Shown here piece after piece: positions 24,727-36,111 of a stretch of 64,000 nucleotides of DNA (position 1 is its first letter; the number at the start of each line of letters is the position of its first letter). The notes under the pieces are model-generated. The model searched no databases. It was not told the DNA's origin and saw only the letters and a program-made list of their open reading frames with translations. The DNA comes from Phoenix dactylifera. Taxonomy: Eukaryota; Streptophyta; Magnoliopsida; Arecales; Arecaceae. The DNA lies in assembly GCF_009389715.1 (NCBI RefSeq), contig NC_052393.1, forward strand, positions 5,022,001 to 5,086,000, in the 5' to 3' direction. Both the position numbers and the translations under genes were made by a program.

Positions 24727-27049
24727 TGGGTTATAAGTATGCCCTATAAGCTAATGTGGCTGATGCATATTTGTAATCTGGAACATAAATTTGCACTTGA
24801 TCCTTATTATTTATTAATAAGATTAGGCATTATTTTCATTCATGTTTGTATGTGTCCATAAATCGTCCAAGGAATTAATAAGATATTCTCAAAAGTTGAG
24901 AATTTGAGGCATGTGTCATTAGTGATTAATTTCTAAATGCTCCTAATCGATTGATCATCACAAGGACGGTGATCGATCCACCGAGATTAGTACACAAATC
25001 TCTTAGTCAGATGGATGAGTCTCGAATCCATAGTATGGGGACACTAGAGTGATTGTGAAAGTATTTGTTAGAGAACAAGGGTACTGAGCGTGACCAAAGC
25101 TAATAGTCACATGGATGTCTATCCACTCATCAATAACATACTTATACTGCAGTTGTATGACCGGTCCTTTGACCTGCGGTGCCTCGGCTATTCACTGTGA
25201 GGTTGCTGTAGTTTGACGAGTACATACACATGGGCTCTAGCCATTCGGATCCTTATTGTACAGATGAGCTGTAGTAGATTCACTGTATGAATAGGAGTGC
25301 ATCTAGAGGGGATCTATCAACCTTGATAGATTAGGAGTGATCCTATGTGATTTGTGAGACTGAGTTCGATTAAATTCTTGGCCAGTTATTTTGGAAAAAG
25401 AGTTTTCCAAATCTCGAACTAGAGTCAAATAAATCTTGCATATGATAGAAGATGGGGTTTGACGAGTTATCCATAACCTCCATCCTGTCGGAATCCATGA
25501 TAGAGGGATTATTTCATACGCTAACTGTACTTAGAGGTTCACACATTCCGTTCTGCTGGGTTGCCACTACATACTGCTAGGTGTCACTGGTGGATTGTGA
25601 GACTCATAGGCATTTATCTGATGATCGGTAAATTCTGGTGAGTAGAACTGAAATTGTTTCAGTTCACTGAAAAGAGTTTCAATAATATTGAGATGGAGAT
25701 CTGAATATATCTCACTACCAGATAGAATAGAACCTACGGGGTTACACACATAGAGAATTTGATTAGTCAGATTGTCGTAATTATGATTTAGAATCATAAT
25801 TGGTGTCAATTATCATTATGATTGGTGATTGAATTAACCCACTAAATGTTAGTAAGTTAAAGGAAGAAGAATTAAGTGTAATTGATTGCAATTGGGCTGA
25901 TTTGATGAGCCAAATCAAATTGGGTTCAACCCAAATTGAGTTGGATTCATGATTGGGTCAACCTTGATTAGATTAGGGTATATTTTTGGAATATGCCTTA
26001 AGTCGTGTTCACACCATGCGAACTTTAAAGTTTCCATGGCATTGTAGGATAAAAATACATTAAGTCGTGTTCACGCCATGCGGACTCTAAAGTCCACATG
26101 ACATTGTAGGATGCATGGCGCCCCATCTACTTCTCCTAATATGATTAGGAGTTAGCCTAATTAAAAGACAAGTACTAATATGATTAAGACCCATCCAAGG
26201 AGCCATGAAAGAGGTCTAAGCCCAATGTGATTAGGCTCTAATCTCTTGATCCAAGAACACATGTCATGCATTGATTTGAGGCGCCACATAAGAGGATTCT
26301 AATCCTCTTGATCAAGGCGCTATGGACACTTGGCATTGATCCAAGGGTGGGCAGCAAGGAAGAGTTTATCTCTTGATTAAATAAGCCTTGAAAAACCCTA
26401 AGCCACCAAGTATAAGAAGGAGGGAGGGGAGGCGTGTGGGAGATTATTGGAGTCTCTCCTCCACGCCTCCTCCCTCTCCCTCTCCTCCTCTTCTCCCACG
26501 ATAGTAAGAGGGGTCCTTCCTCTTCCACGGCAGCAAAGAAAATCCCTTTCCTTCTCCTCTTCTAACGCAAGCAAGCAAGGCGGAAGAAGAAGAAAAAGTT
26601 TCTTCTTCAAGAAACAAGGATTGGTAGCTATTCTTCTTCTTTTCTTCTACGACAATCAGGAGAGATCTCTGCAAGGAGCTAACACCCCGATGAGGTCATC
26701 ATCTCTGATTTTCAGATCCTCATGTGGATACTTGTAGAAGCCGGACATGTGTGCGGCTACAAGGAGAATCTTTTACCATCGATCATCAGATTGTGGCAAG
26801 CATTTACCTGCACAAAGGTGAAGATGAGATCTTTACTTCCTCTGATTTTTGTTTTGGTTTTGTAATCTGATTTTTCATCATAATCTCCTCTTCCTTATGG
26901 GTTCAAAGAGATCTTCTGGATTATCGAATTCAGAAAAATTTTTGAATTCAACAATCCATGGCATGTTCATGAGATGAACAACGCCCTATGCGTATTTCCA
27001 CTGCGATCGTCGCATCGCATAGGGTGTAACTCCACAGTGGTATCAAAGC
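24727..27049 (+). mobile_element. long LTR of an LTR retroelement (probably Copia) with primer-binding site
   Basis: About 2.3 kb of LTR-like sequence ends CTCCACA at 27036 and is followed after one base by TGGTATCAAAGC (27038-27049), a typical tRNA-Met primer-binding site. This sets the plus orientation and marks the stretch as a 5' LTR. The 5' boundary near 24727 is a guess. A pyrimidine-rich tract lies at 26450-26600. No gag or pol and no partner LTR were recognised in the window, so this is a fossil fragment or part of a non-autonomous element. Copia assignment rests on the general look of the LTR and is tentative. Confidence 0.65.
26002..26120. repeat. 61-base imperfect tandem duplication inside the LTR
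   Basis: TAAGTCGTGTTCAC followed by CCATGCG and CATTGTAGGAT occurs at about 26002 and again at about 26063. The two units differ at several sites. Confidence 0.8.
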
Positions 27050-28640
27050 TACATTTTTGGGAGCATGATTAAGATTTAAAAGTTTGATTAAGTCATAATT
27101 AGATCTGATTTTAATTTTAATGCTTGCTGAAATTTTCTGCACGCAGAAATTTCAGATTGTTAAAATTTTCTGCATGCAGATTTTAATTCCTTTGATCTTG
27201 CAATATTGTTTTTACAATTACAATGAGATTGCAATGTTTAAATTCAATTATTGCATGATCTGAATTTCAGAGGATAGCATTATAAATTTAAAATACAGAT
27301 CTGAAACTTTCATGCATGAGATGCATGTGGTGATGATCAATGGATCCAACCCTTTTGGTATCAAATTGTAAAGACCTGTGATGTTTGTAATGTCATGTAA
27401 TCTTTAAATTTTAGATGTCTGTGTGCATCTTAATTTGATGTATTTGAGAAACCTACGTGTCTCATAAAAGGGTTGTAATATTAATTATTATTTTTGGGTT
27501 TTAATCTGTGATGTGATGTACGTCAATGGTTGATCGATGTACAAGTATGAGATGCATGGCGCGATCTGAGCAGATGATGGCAATGGATCAAGGTGTTGAT
27601 CAGAATCGAATCAAGGGTGCTCAGGATCGGATCAAGAGTTGAAGACGATCTAACCGATTGACGTACATATGTTTGTAATATGACCCAAACCGGATCCATG
27701 ATCATCACCAGTTTAAATTTATAGCTTTTAATCATAGCTTTTAGCATTAATTGATATCTGCCTGCAATGAGCTTTAATTGCATGAGATGCAAATGTGAGC
27801 TGAGTGGGGTAGATTTTTACATTAGATGTAAACCTATGAGACCTAAAACCTCCTCAATCAATCGAGAGTGAACGATACATTGAGCAAGCCATATTTGATT
27901 AATTGATCTAATTGGTATCTAGGAGAACATTAAAGGTGGTTACTTAATTAGGACTTTACTCTCTGAGTAAAGCGAGCCTCCCATCTACTTACCTCGCTAA
28001 TTGATTGATTACCTTTTGTGTTTGTAATATGACCCAAGAGATGACGGCATGCCAGCGCGGGAGATCTCCTCCGCATGAGAAAGGGCCCTATCCGCAACTA
28101 CCCTCAGCTGAACTCTGCTGTCGTCGAAGACCCGAGCATATCTTTTTATCAGCTAGCCTTGGCATCATCGCAAAAATGTAAGCACGGTCAATTTTTTAAA
28201 GAGAATACAAAAATATATTTGCTTGGACTTACAATGAGATGCATATTTTTAACATTGATATATTATGTCATTCTTTACATATAACTCCTCACATAAAGTC
28301 TGCCAAACAAGATTGAGACCCTATTGAAGTATTATTTCATAAAGCCCATACAATAACTCTATTTGGTTGACAAATATTGTCTCTATGAAGAAGAATAGGC
28401 AAATCTACTGCTGTGTTGATTTTTTAAACCTAAATAAAGCTTAACCAAAAAGATGACTTCTTAGGTCTTTGGTACATCTTCTTGAGACAATTCGTGCTCA
28501 ACTCCATGCCAGCTTCAATTATATATGAAGTTCGACTCGTATGAAGTCGGCAATCTAGGAGCCCACTTGATTTCAAGTCGTAAGCCACATATGCCGACTT
28601 CATCAAGCCCTTAACTCGCAGGTGGGATGATGCACTTGGG
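27050..28640. other. probable leader of the LTR element, then unassigned sequence
   Basis: Directly after the primer-binding site the sequence continues as AT-rich, non-coding DNA, which would be the element's untranslated leader. From about 28060 onward the origin is unclear and forms the upstream flank of the LOLITA-like gene. No coding domain was recognised. Confidence 0.4.
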
Positions 28641-28708
28641 GCGGCGGTGGAGAAAATAATTAGAACCGTTTCCTTCTACGGCGGTAGCGCGGAGACGTAC
28701 GTGGAGAG

Positions 28709-31700
28709 ATGATACTGGCCCTCCTCTTCGCGAACACCGACGGCAACATCCTCATCGAGCGGTACGCACCCCACCCCGCTCCCGATCCCTTCTTCCCTAA
28801 CTCTCTCTGTTTCTCCTCGGAGTCCTCTCTTTCTTTCTTTTGAGGAATCGCCCCGGGTTCTAAGGTTTCGGATCGCGCGTAGATTTCCTGATTTCCTTCT
28901 ATTTTCATGTGATTCTCGTTTTTTGGGCGGTGAGTGGATGGAAAGATGACTTCCTGGTTGGATTTTAATGTCTGATAGGGTAATGAAACTAATTTGAAGC
29001 CTGATGCCCTAAATCTAGATCGAGGAAAACCTTGCAGTATAAATCAGATCATTGTATTATCTTTATTATCGTAGATTTCGTTATACCTAAAATCTTGCAG
29101 TTGAGCAGACAAAATCCTAGATCTGTAAATCATCTGGTAGTTCTTGAAGAGGAGATGGAACAGAAGGAATAATGTTATTGGCCTGATGAGACTGTTAAAG
29201 ATTTGGTTTCGAACATTTTCCTGAAAACAGCTAATCAGTGCTCTTTGAGTTTTATTGCTGTAAGAACCTTAATGATATGCCTCGAAGTTGCATTCCTTGA
29301 AGAATTTGTTTTTTTTTTCCAGCATGAAAGACACAGTTAACGTTTTCAGTTAGCGAAATGATTGCTATAAGTGAAAACGTGTTTACTGTTTTTTTTTTTA
29401 TTAGTCATCACATGGTTTGGAAGCACTAATGGGATGAGTGGAAACGCTAATGGCCTGTTGGTTTTACTGGTTTTCAGTTTTCATGGAGTGCCTGCAGAGG
29501 AGCGACTGCACTGGCGATCTTTCCTTGTGAAACTAGGAGCTGATAATCTTAAAGGAGCTAAAAATGAAGAGCTTCTTGTTGCTTCACACAAGTTTGCAAA
29601 ATTCCCTTTCAAAAATTTAAGATTTTGAGTCGTATGGTATACAAGTATTGTGCATAAATTATTCTATTGACCTGGTACGAATTTGAGGGGCATGTGTTAT
29701 CATTCAAATTCTCTTGGAAATTTGGGATTAAAGTTGAAAAGAAAACATAAGGTTTGATCAGCTTAAAGTCTCAAAACTGTTGGCTTCCTCAAATGTTTAG
29801 TTTGTCACCTTAGGTTATTTTGTCATTTGCTTCATTTGATAGTTTTTATGCATATTTGATGTGTTGCTTTGTCCTTGAATTCTCTTCTTACATGTGGAGG
29901 ATTTATCACCTGATACAGAGCACAAGTAACTTGTCAGTATATGTGGCTCTGTCATGTTATACTTGAAATATCTTGGATTTTCTTTTGTCGGCAAATGAAA
30001 AGAAAGGAATTACTCCTAAGATACCTGAGAAAAAAACTAAGTCATATGCAATATCAATAACCATCTGATATATCACTTAACAATCTTTCCATTAAATGCA
30101 GCAATTGTTTCAAATGCAGATGTCTAAGAAAGGGACCTTAAAAAAATAAAAATAAAAAGCAGATTTTTTGGTTTGTACAAATGGGTTTCCCTTCAAAGGC
30201 TGCCTTGGCATCAGTTTGAAGTATCAAGCTAATATATTTTTACAGAGCAACTGCTATATGTTGTCTGATGGTTTTCTTTTTTCTTTTCCTTTTTCTTTTT
30301 TTTCTTTTTTTTTTGTTTTTTTTTGGGGGTGGGGGGGTGGGGGTGTTGGGAAGTGTGGAGATGGAGTAGGTGGTATATGAAATGCCCTGAAACATGTGTA
30401 GGAGCATGAGTGAAATTCTGCTGGTGAAAGGTTGAATGGCACCTGAGATAGAAATTTGAAGCTTCTGATGTTCAGATCAGTAAACTTGGCCTGTCTTATC
30501 ATTGGTAGACATGTATCAGTATTCTAATCTTTGCTGCACCTTAGGATTACTCATGACCGAAAACCTAAGAGCATATTAGTGTAAAACCCCATAGCTATTG
30601 TCTTCTTCAATTGTTTAGTGTTACATGAGCTTATCCTACCATCGTGGCATTGTTTTTAGTTGTTTTATGTATTTGGTGTCATGTCTTTGAAATCTCTTGG
30701 GTAGGAAGATTCAACACCTCAATACTACGAACGTATTATGGTGAGCCTATCTCTCTATTATGTCATATTTGAATATCTAGATTTGGTCTTGTTGGCAGTA
30801 GGAGAACATTTTCTTCTTTTTTTCAAGATACCAGGAATAAAATGTCAAAAGGGTGAGTCTTGGCACAATAGTGAGGTTGCTCCATTATGACCCGAGCATC
30901 ACAAGTTCAAAACACAGAAATAGCCTCTCCACACATGTTGTAAGGCTACGTACATGTGATGCTCCCCAGACCATGCAAAGGCAGGAACCTCGTGAGATGC
31001 CGTTTTTTTGGAATACAATGACAAATTATATGTAGTATGTTTAGCCATCCAAGTTATCAAGTTTCTTTTCACCAAGTATGGTTATTTCCTAGAGGCACAA
31101 CCTAACTCGAAAGATATTATTTCTTCCAAAAGAAGGAAGAGGAGGGGGGAGAGGAGGGAGAGAGAGAGAGAGAGCACATTTAGCACATAGAAATGGATCT
31201 GCCTTTTTTGTTATGTAAAATGGATTTTCCCCTGAAAGCTGCCTATTAATGGGGTGGAATTGTCACGTTATTAATGAAGGATATAATGTTGTATGGCATC
31301 TGATCTGGTTTTCTTCTTCTTCTTGGGCTTTGTGGGTTGGGGAGGATTTTCTCCTCCTTTTTGCTGGTTTGGGTTTGTGCTGGTGGGTGGGTTGGGGCCT
31401 TTTGGTTGGGTGGTGGTGGCTCATGACATGCTGTCTAAAACTGACAACTGATGGGGTCTTCTGCAGGGGTTGAAAATAGATACTATTTTCTGCGGATTGT
31501 AAGTTTGTTTCCTTGATAATAAGTTGGAAGCTTTGCTTACCATCTTCGCTGCTTTGTCTCATATTAGAACTCTGGGCAGGTGCATCCCTGCCAGTTTATG
31601 TGATTTACTGAATTATATGAGAGAGTCTACATGTTTTGAATATTTTACAGCCATACATGTAGAGTTATGCTTCATTTTCCTCTTCCATGTATTTAACTTT

Positions 31701-32492
31701 TTCCCTCTTTCAGGTCTGTGTATATTGTATACACCATCCTTGGAGATGTCTGTGTTTATGTTGTTGGCAAGGATGAGTATGACGAGCTTGCTTGTGAGTG
31801 TTTGGACTTTGGTTGCTTTATCAAATATGATCAACCTCTACAGGGTTGTCTCTATCTTAAGTAAAAACAATGTGACCTCATGTTTATGTTCTTCCTTGTA
31901 TTTGATTGTGTTCAAGTGGCAGAAGTGATCTTTGTAATCACATCAACAATGAAGGATATTTGTGGAAAACCTCCAACTGAGCGCCTGTTCCTCGACAAAT
32001 ATGGAAAGATATGTCTGTGTCTTGATGAAATTGTTTGGAAGGTATAGAAACTATCTATACTTTTATCTTTCAACTGCTGATTTGATGAGTCTCTCTCTTC
32101 ATTTCGGAGACTTTTATAACATTCACTGTTTTTTGATGCCTGTACCTATAACTTGACTTCGAGTGTGTAAACTATTGGCTCCAGGCTTGCTGGCCTTTTT
32201 ATGTATGCCATATTCATATCAGCTATCCACCAAAGCTGTGGCAAATCCTCGGCTTAATAAAATATTGAAACTCCTAATTGATAGGAACTCTATTGATCAT
32301 CAAGTTTTCTGTGCTGGTCTCATGAGAGCGGAAATATGCGTCTTATTTTAAGTGCATGGCAGCTTTTACACTGCCTGATTGTTCTAATTTTCTTGTTGTC
32401 CATTTTTGTTTGTTGTTAAGGGGACGCTGGAGAACGCCGACAAGGACAGGGTCGGAAAGTTGATAAGGCTAAAACCTCCTGCTGAGGCATGA
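28709..32492 (+). CDS. LOLITA: LOLITA-like small subunit of TPLATE/TSET complex (longin-fold, sigma-adaptin-like)
   Basis: A 147-residue protein with the longin fold of clathrin-adaptor small chains, very like Arabidopsis At1g15370. That protein is LOLITA, the smallest subunit of the TPLATE (TSET) complex, which acts at the plasma membrane in clathrin-mediated endocytosis. Exons: 28709-28761, 29478-29591, 31714-31793, 31917-32041 and 32421-32492; all junctions are GT-AG and in phase. Read in order the protein begins MILALLFANTDGNILIERF, continues HGVPAEERLHWRSFLVKLG, then SVYIVYTILGDVCVYVVGK, KPPTERLFLDKYGKICLCL and ends IRLKPPAEA. Length matches the family. Intron 2 is 2.1 kb and holds an Au SINE. 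Identity rests on remembered similarity, not a search, but the match is strong over the whole protein. The frame is intact. Confidence 0.88.
30849..31010 (+). mobile_element. Au-type SINE (tRNA-derived) in LOLITA intron 2
   Basis: About 160 bases follow the plant Au SINE consensus in order: a box-A-like TTGGCACAATAGTGAGG, then GTTGCTCCATTATGACC, a degraded box B (AGTTCAAAAC), ACAGAAATAGCCTCTCC, AAGGCTACGTACATGTGA, CCCCAGACCATGCAA and GGAACCTCGTGAGATGCCG, ending in a T run. Many differences from the consensus as I remember it show it is an old copy. It sits in the same orientation as the host gene. Confidence 0.8.
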
Positions 32493-33444
32493 CTTGGAGA
32501 CCTCTGGCGCTGTATCTGTCAGATCTATAAAACCAGATGGCCCATTTCATGGATCACCCTTAATGTTCTCTGTTCATTTCTCCCACATTGCTTTGTGTTT
32601 CACACTGTGTGTCGACCTTGTTTTATGCTTACTCTATAGTTCTCAAATGCAACAGTTGTCAATGGGTTTTGTGAAATGTTTCTTTTATTTATTTGTTTAC
32701 TTTTGATATATCAGAATTCAGAAAATATATATCTCACTCTCCCACTCTCTCTTCCCTGCTATTGGAATTAAATGACAACCTAAATTATGTAGTCTCACCA
32801 ATAACTATGCTTTTGCAGGAAATTTTTCAGCTAGAGTTTTCTGATGCTTTATGAGGATAATTGTTGTGGTGGAACTGCAGAGCTTCCTCCATCCAGTAGT
32901 TTCACCCATAACTATACTTTTGCAGGAATTTTTTTAGCTGGATCTTTCATCCAGATAACATTGATATCTATGCCTAATTCCTTATTGAAATGACGATAAA
33001 TTGTGGCAAGTCTATAAAGTTAGTATTGGGTTTTACATGATTAAATCTAGGCCGAAAACATCAGATCCAGATTTATTACTGAACTAGGTAGCATGAACAG
33101 TGGATGATTAGAAAATAGCCTTTATGGACTGCATTGTGCTACGTAGTTAAGAGGTGATACGATCATGTTCCGAGGATTTCTTGATAATAGTTGGCAATGC
33201 GATTTTTATGTCATGATCCAACTCACGAAAGAAAGATCAATCTTTCTTCCATGCGAAAGGTACAATCCGGACCTTTGGATGACATAGTAATATTATTTAA
33301 GTTGGTAGTCAAAAATAAATATCAAACAGAACCCTCAATTATAATCTCACGACAAGGCTCACAAGTCACGACATGGTGATATATGTTTGTAAAACGTATG
33401 CGGTACATGTAAGTCTTAGAACCAAAAAGAAAGCAGCAAAAACT
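32493..33444. other. 3' flank of LOLITA gene; no gene recognised
   Basis: It includes the probable 3' untranslated region of the preceding gene. Two similar segments, around 32805 and 32910 (ATAACTATGCTTTTGCAGGAA and its near copy), suggest a local duplication. No other feature is supported. Confidence 0.45.
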
Positions 33445-33515
33445 TGCACCAGCCGGGAATCGAACCCGGGTCTGTACCGTGGCAGGGTACTATTCTACCA
33501 CTAGACCACTGGTGC
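33445..33515 (-). tRNA. tRNA-Gly (GCC)
   Basis: Read on the minus strand, the 71-base sequence begins GCACCAGTGGTCTAGTGG (box A region) and has anticodon loop CTGCCAC with GCC. It contains box B GGTTCGATTCC and closes with CTGGTGC pairing with the 5' end, then the discriminator A. All cloverleaf stems can form. A TTTTT run follows within a few bases downstream on the minus strand, the usual RNA polymerase III terminator. It decodes GGC and GGU codons. Confidence 0.96.
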
Positions 33516-36111
33516 TTTGTATGACCTTGAAGTCAAACGATGTATTCTTGATGAGCCATTGTTTTCTTTCCTCGGCTGTTCGCCGCTTTGCACGAGATTC
33601 ATCGAAAGTATGGAACATCTCATGCGTCAACTAAATTTATATATTTACGTCTGATTTGGTATCGCTTTTTATTATTATTATTATTATTTTTACAAGAATA
33701 AATTTTTATTTTCTTTTATTTTTAATTTTTGAAATGTAAATATATTTTGGTATGATTAATTATTTTTAAAAATATAAATATGATTATGGTGGTTAAGGCA
33801 ACTAGGCATCAATAATGGCGGTGGAGGTAACAGAAGCGATAGTAGTAGTGAAGGAGAACCAACAATATGGTGGTGGTACAAGCAATTATAGCGACAATGA
33901 TTGTTTAATAGAGATGGTGGGTGTGGATAATGGCAGCAATTACAATGGCAATGGTAAAGATAGAGTAACTATGGTAACCATTATAGTGTTGAAAATATTG
34001 ACAACATTAATGACAACAACAACAATAATGGAGAGTGGCAATATAGAATTAATTATGGCAGCGATGGAGATGACAATTGCAGTCATAATAATGATGGTGC
34101 CATTAGTGGTGGTGATAGAAGATGCAAGTGCTCTATTTTTGAAAATAATAAAAATAATATTTTCTTATTCTTATTATTTTTAGAACTAATAAAAATATTT
34201 TTTTTAAAAAATAAAAAATAAATATAATAGCGCCAAACTTTTTTGTCTCGATTTTTCTGTGTTTCCATTTTCGAAATAAAAATTAATATATAAAAATGAT
34301 GCCAGCATGTTTTGACTTTTCCGTACCAACTCTATTTTTTGTTTTGTAGTTGTTGTTTCTCTCCAAATTAGTGAAAGCACATGGAGATTAGCATCTATGG
34401 CATCACATTGCACCTCCTTGCTTCTGTTTTGCTGATTTCCAAAAGCTGGCCATTTTTAAGAAAATTAAAATGGTTTCGACCTAGGTCCAAATTAGTGTCT
34501 TTTTCTTCTTGATTTTTTTTAATAAATTGGATGATTTAAATTAAACAAAAAACAAACACAATTGAAGCGTATATTTTTTTCTTCCTGGGCCTCATCCCCG
34601 TTAGAAAATGTTCGATACAGACGGACAAATTTTACTCATACCCTCTCCACCCGTAGGGAGCCCCACCATGTAGCAGCCTCTTCCGCGTGTGAGTACGTCA
34701 CACCAGCACCACCTAAGTACCGGCAGACCAGATGGCGACTCCACCGGATAAATCAGGCTCCGCATTTAATCGATGCACGCGTGTTTTGAAACTGGGCTAC
34801 TCCGGTGGAATCTTAGCTCTGTTCCAACCGTGCTACCACTATGATTGTTTTTTTTGGGCTTTTGAAAATGATAGCAGCTGCAAGAGAACCTTACAATTTC
34901 AATACAAAGATGCTTTGTTTCATTGAACAAAATTGGATTTTAAATCTCTGCGGTGAAAGAAAAAGGCAATGCCGAAATACATGCATCCATTCGCGATCCC
35001 CAACCGATAATCCCCTCGTTGATATCTAAATGAAGCCGTACGATGTTCCCCACTGGATGATCCAAAGGAGCCAGCGTAGGACAATTTTTATGCCAACGGT
35101 CCGGAAGGTGGTCCGAGATGTACTTAGAAAGAGCCTGGAGGGAGCCCAATAATCTAAATGCTTTCTCATACAAATGGACCAACAAATTGGCGTCCATGTA
35201 AACTACTTCGTTAATAGATTGCAAGGGTCATTTAAGCTATCTGAAGTATCCATTATTGCTAAATACCGCATGCTCATTTGATCGCTAATTTGCAATTTAA
35301 AATGAGTCATGTATATGTCTCCCAAAAATTTACTTTTTATACTTTGTGAGAGAAAAAAAGCACTATAATTTCTATCGAGCCAACATACAATGTAACAGTA
35401 GCTCGAGCAAAAGCCATAAATTGGGACACATGTTGAACTTCATTAAGTCGACAAAACTAATAAATTTCTCCAAAATGTTATTTTACTCTTGATATGCTAC
35501 TTACCATTTTTTCTTTATTCCTCGTGACTCAAGGTTAAATTTTTTTTTGATCTATATCTTATTCTTGTAAAATTTTATGCAAAACTCTTCACTTGTTCTT
35601 CGGCGTATAAGTTACGTACAATGAGTCGGTCTAAATTCTTTCAAATTTAAGGGAACCATAGGGCACTTACTGTATGGTTGTATCAGGCCTTTTCATTCAT
35701 ATATTGGTACGAAAACTTAATCAAAAGTTTTATGAGGATAATGTATATAATTCAGACTCGACTCGATAAAATCAGACAAGATATCAAGCTGCGGGGTCAC
35801 AATCAAGAGCCTCTTGGACCAGATCTAGGTCCACCTAAATTCTTATTTCTTAGTGGCTTTGGACCTCATCCAATTTACCCCAATTTTACCACCAGATCCA
35901 TTTGGGCAAATTGACGAACCCGGGTCAAGCCTCTATTGCCTAAGAGAAAGAGATCCAACCGGTTGCCCAAAATGACCCCCACGGTCTCCTTTCCTGCCCT
36001 AACGTTCCCACCCTGCCCCCGCGCCGGTGATTTCCTTCCCAAAATACTTCCTACAAAAGTTGAATATTTGTTTCGAGGGAAATCTTTTCATCCCGAAGGG
36101 GAAGAGGAGCG
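33516..36111. other. intergenic, no gene recognised
   Basis: At 33810-34120 there is a degenerate stretch rich in GGTGG, GACAA and AATGG triplet-like words that is probably decayed simple repeat. The open frame at 34940-35224 (minus) matches nothing I recognise. From about 35980 on lies the upstream region of the bL35m gene, which is richer in C and G. Confidence 0.4.

Noticed and set aside
33815-34183. 122-residue open frame
   Set aside because: Composition reflects degenerate triplet-like repeats; no family match.
34940-35224. 94-residue open frame on the minus strand
   Set aside because: No recognisable family, no splice partners and no supporting context.
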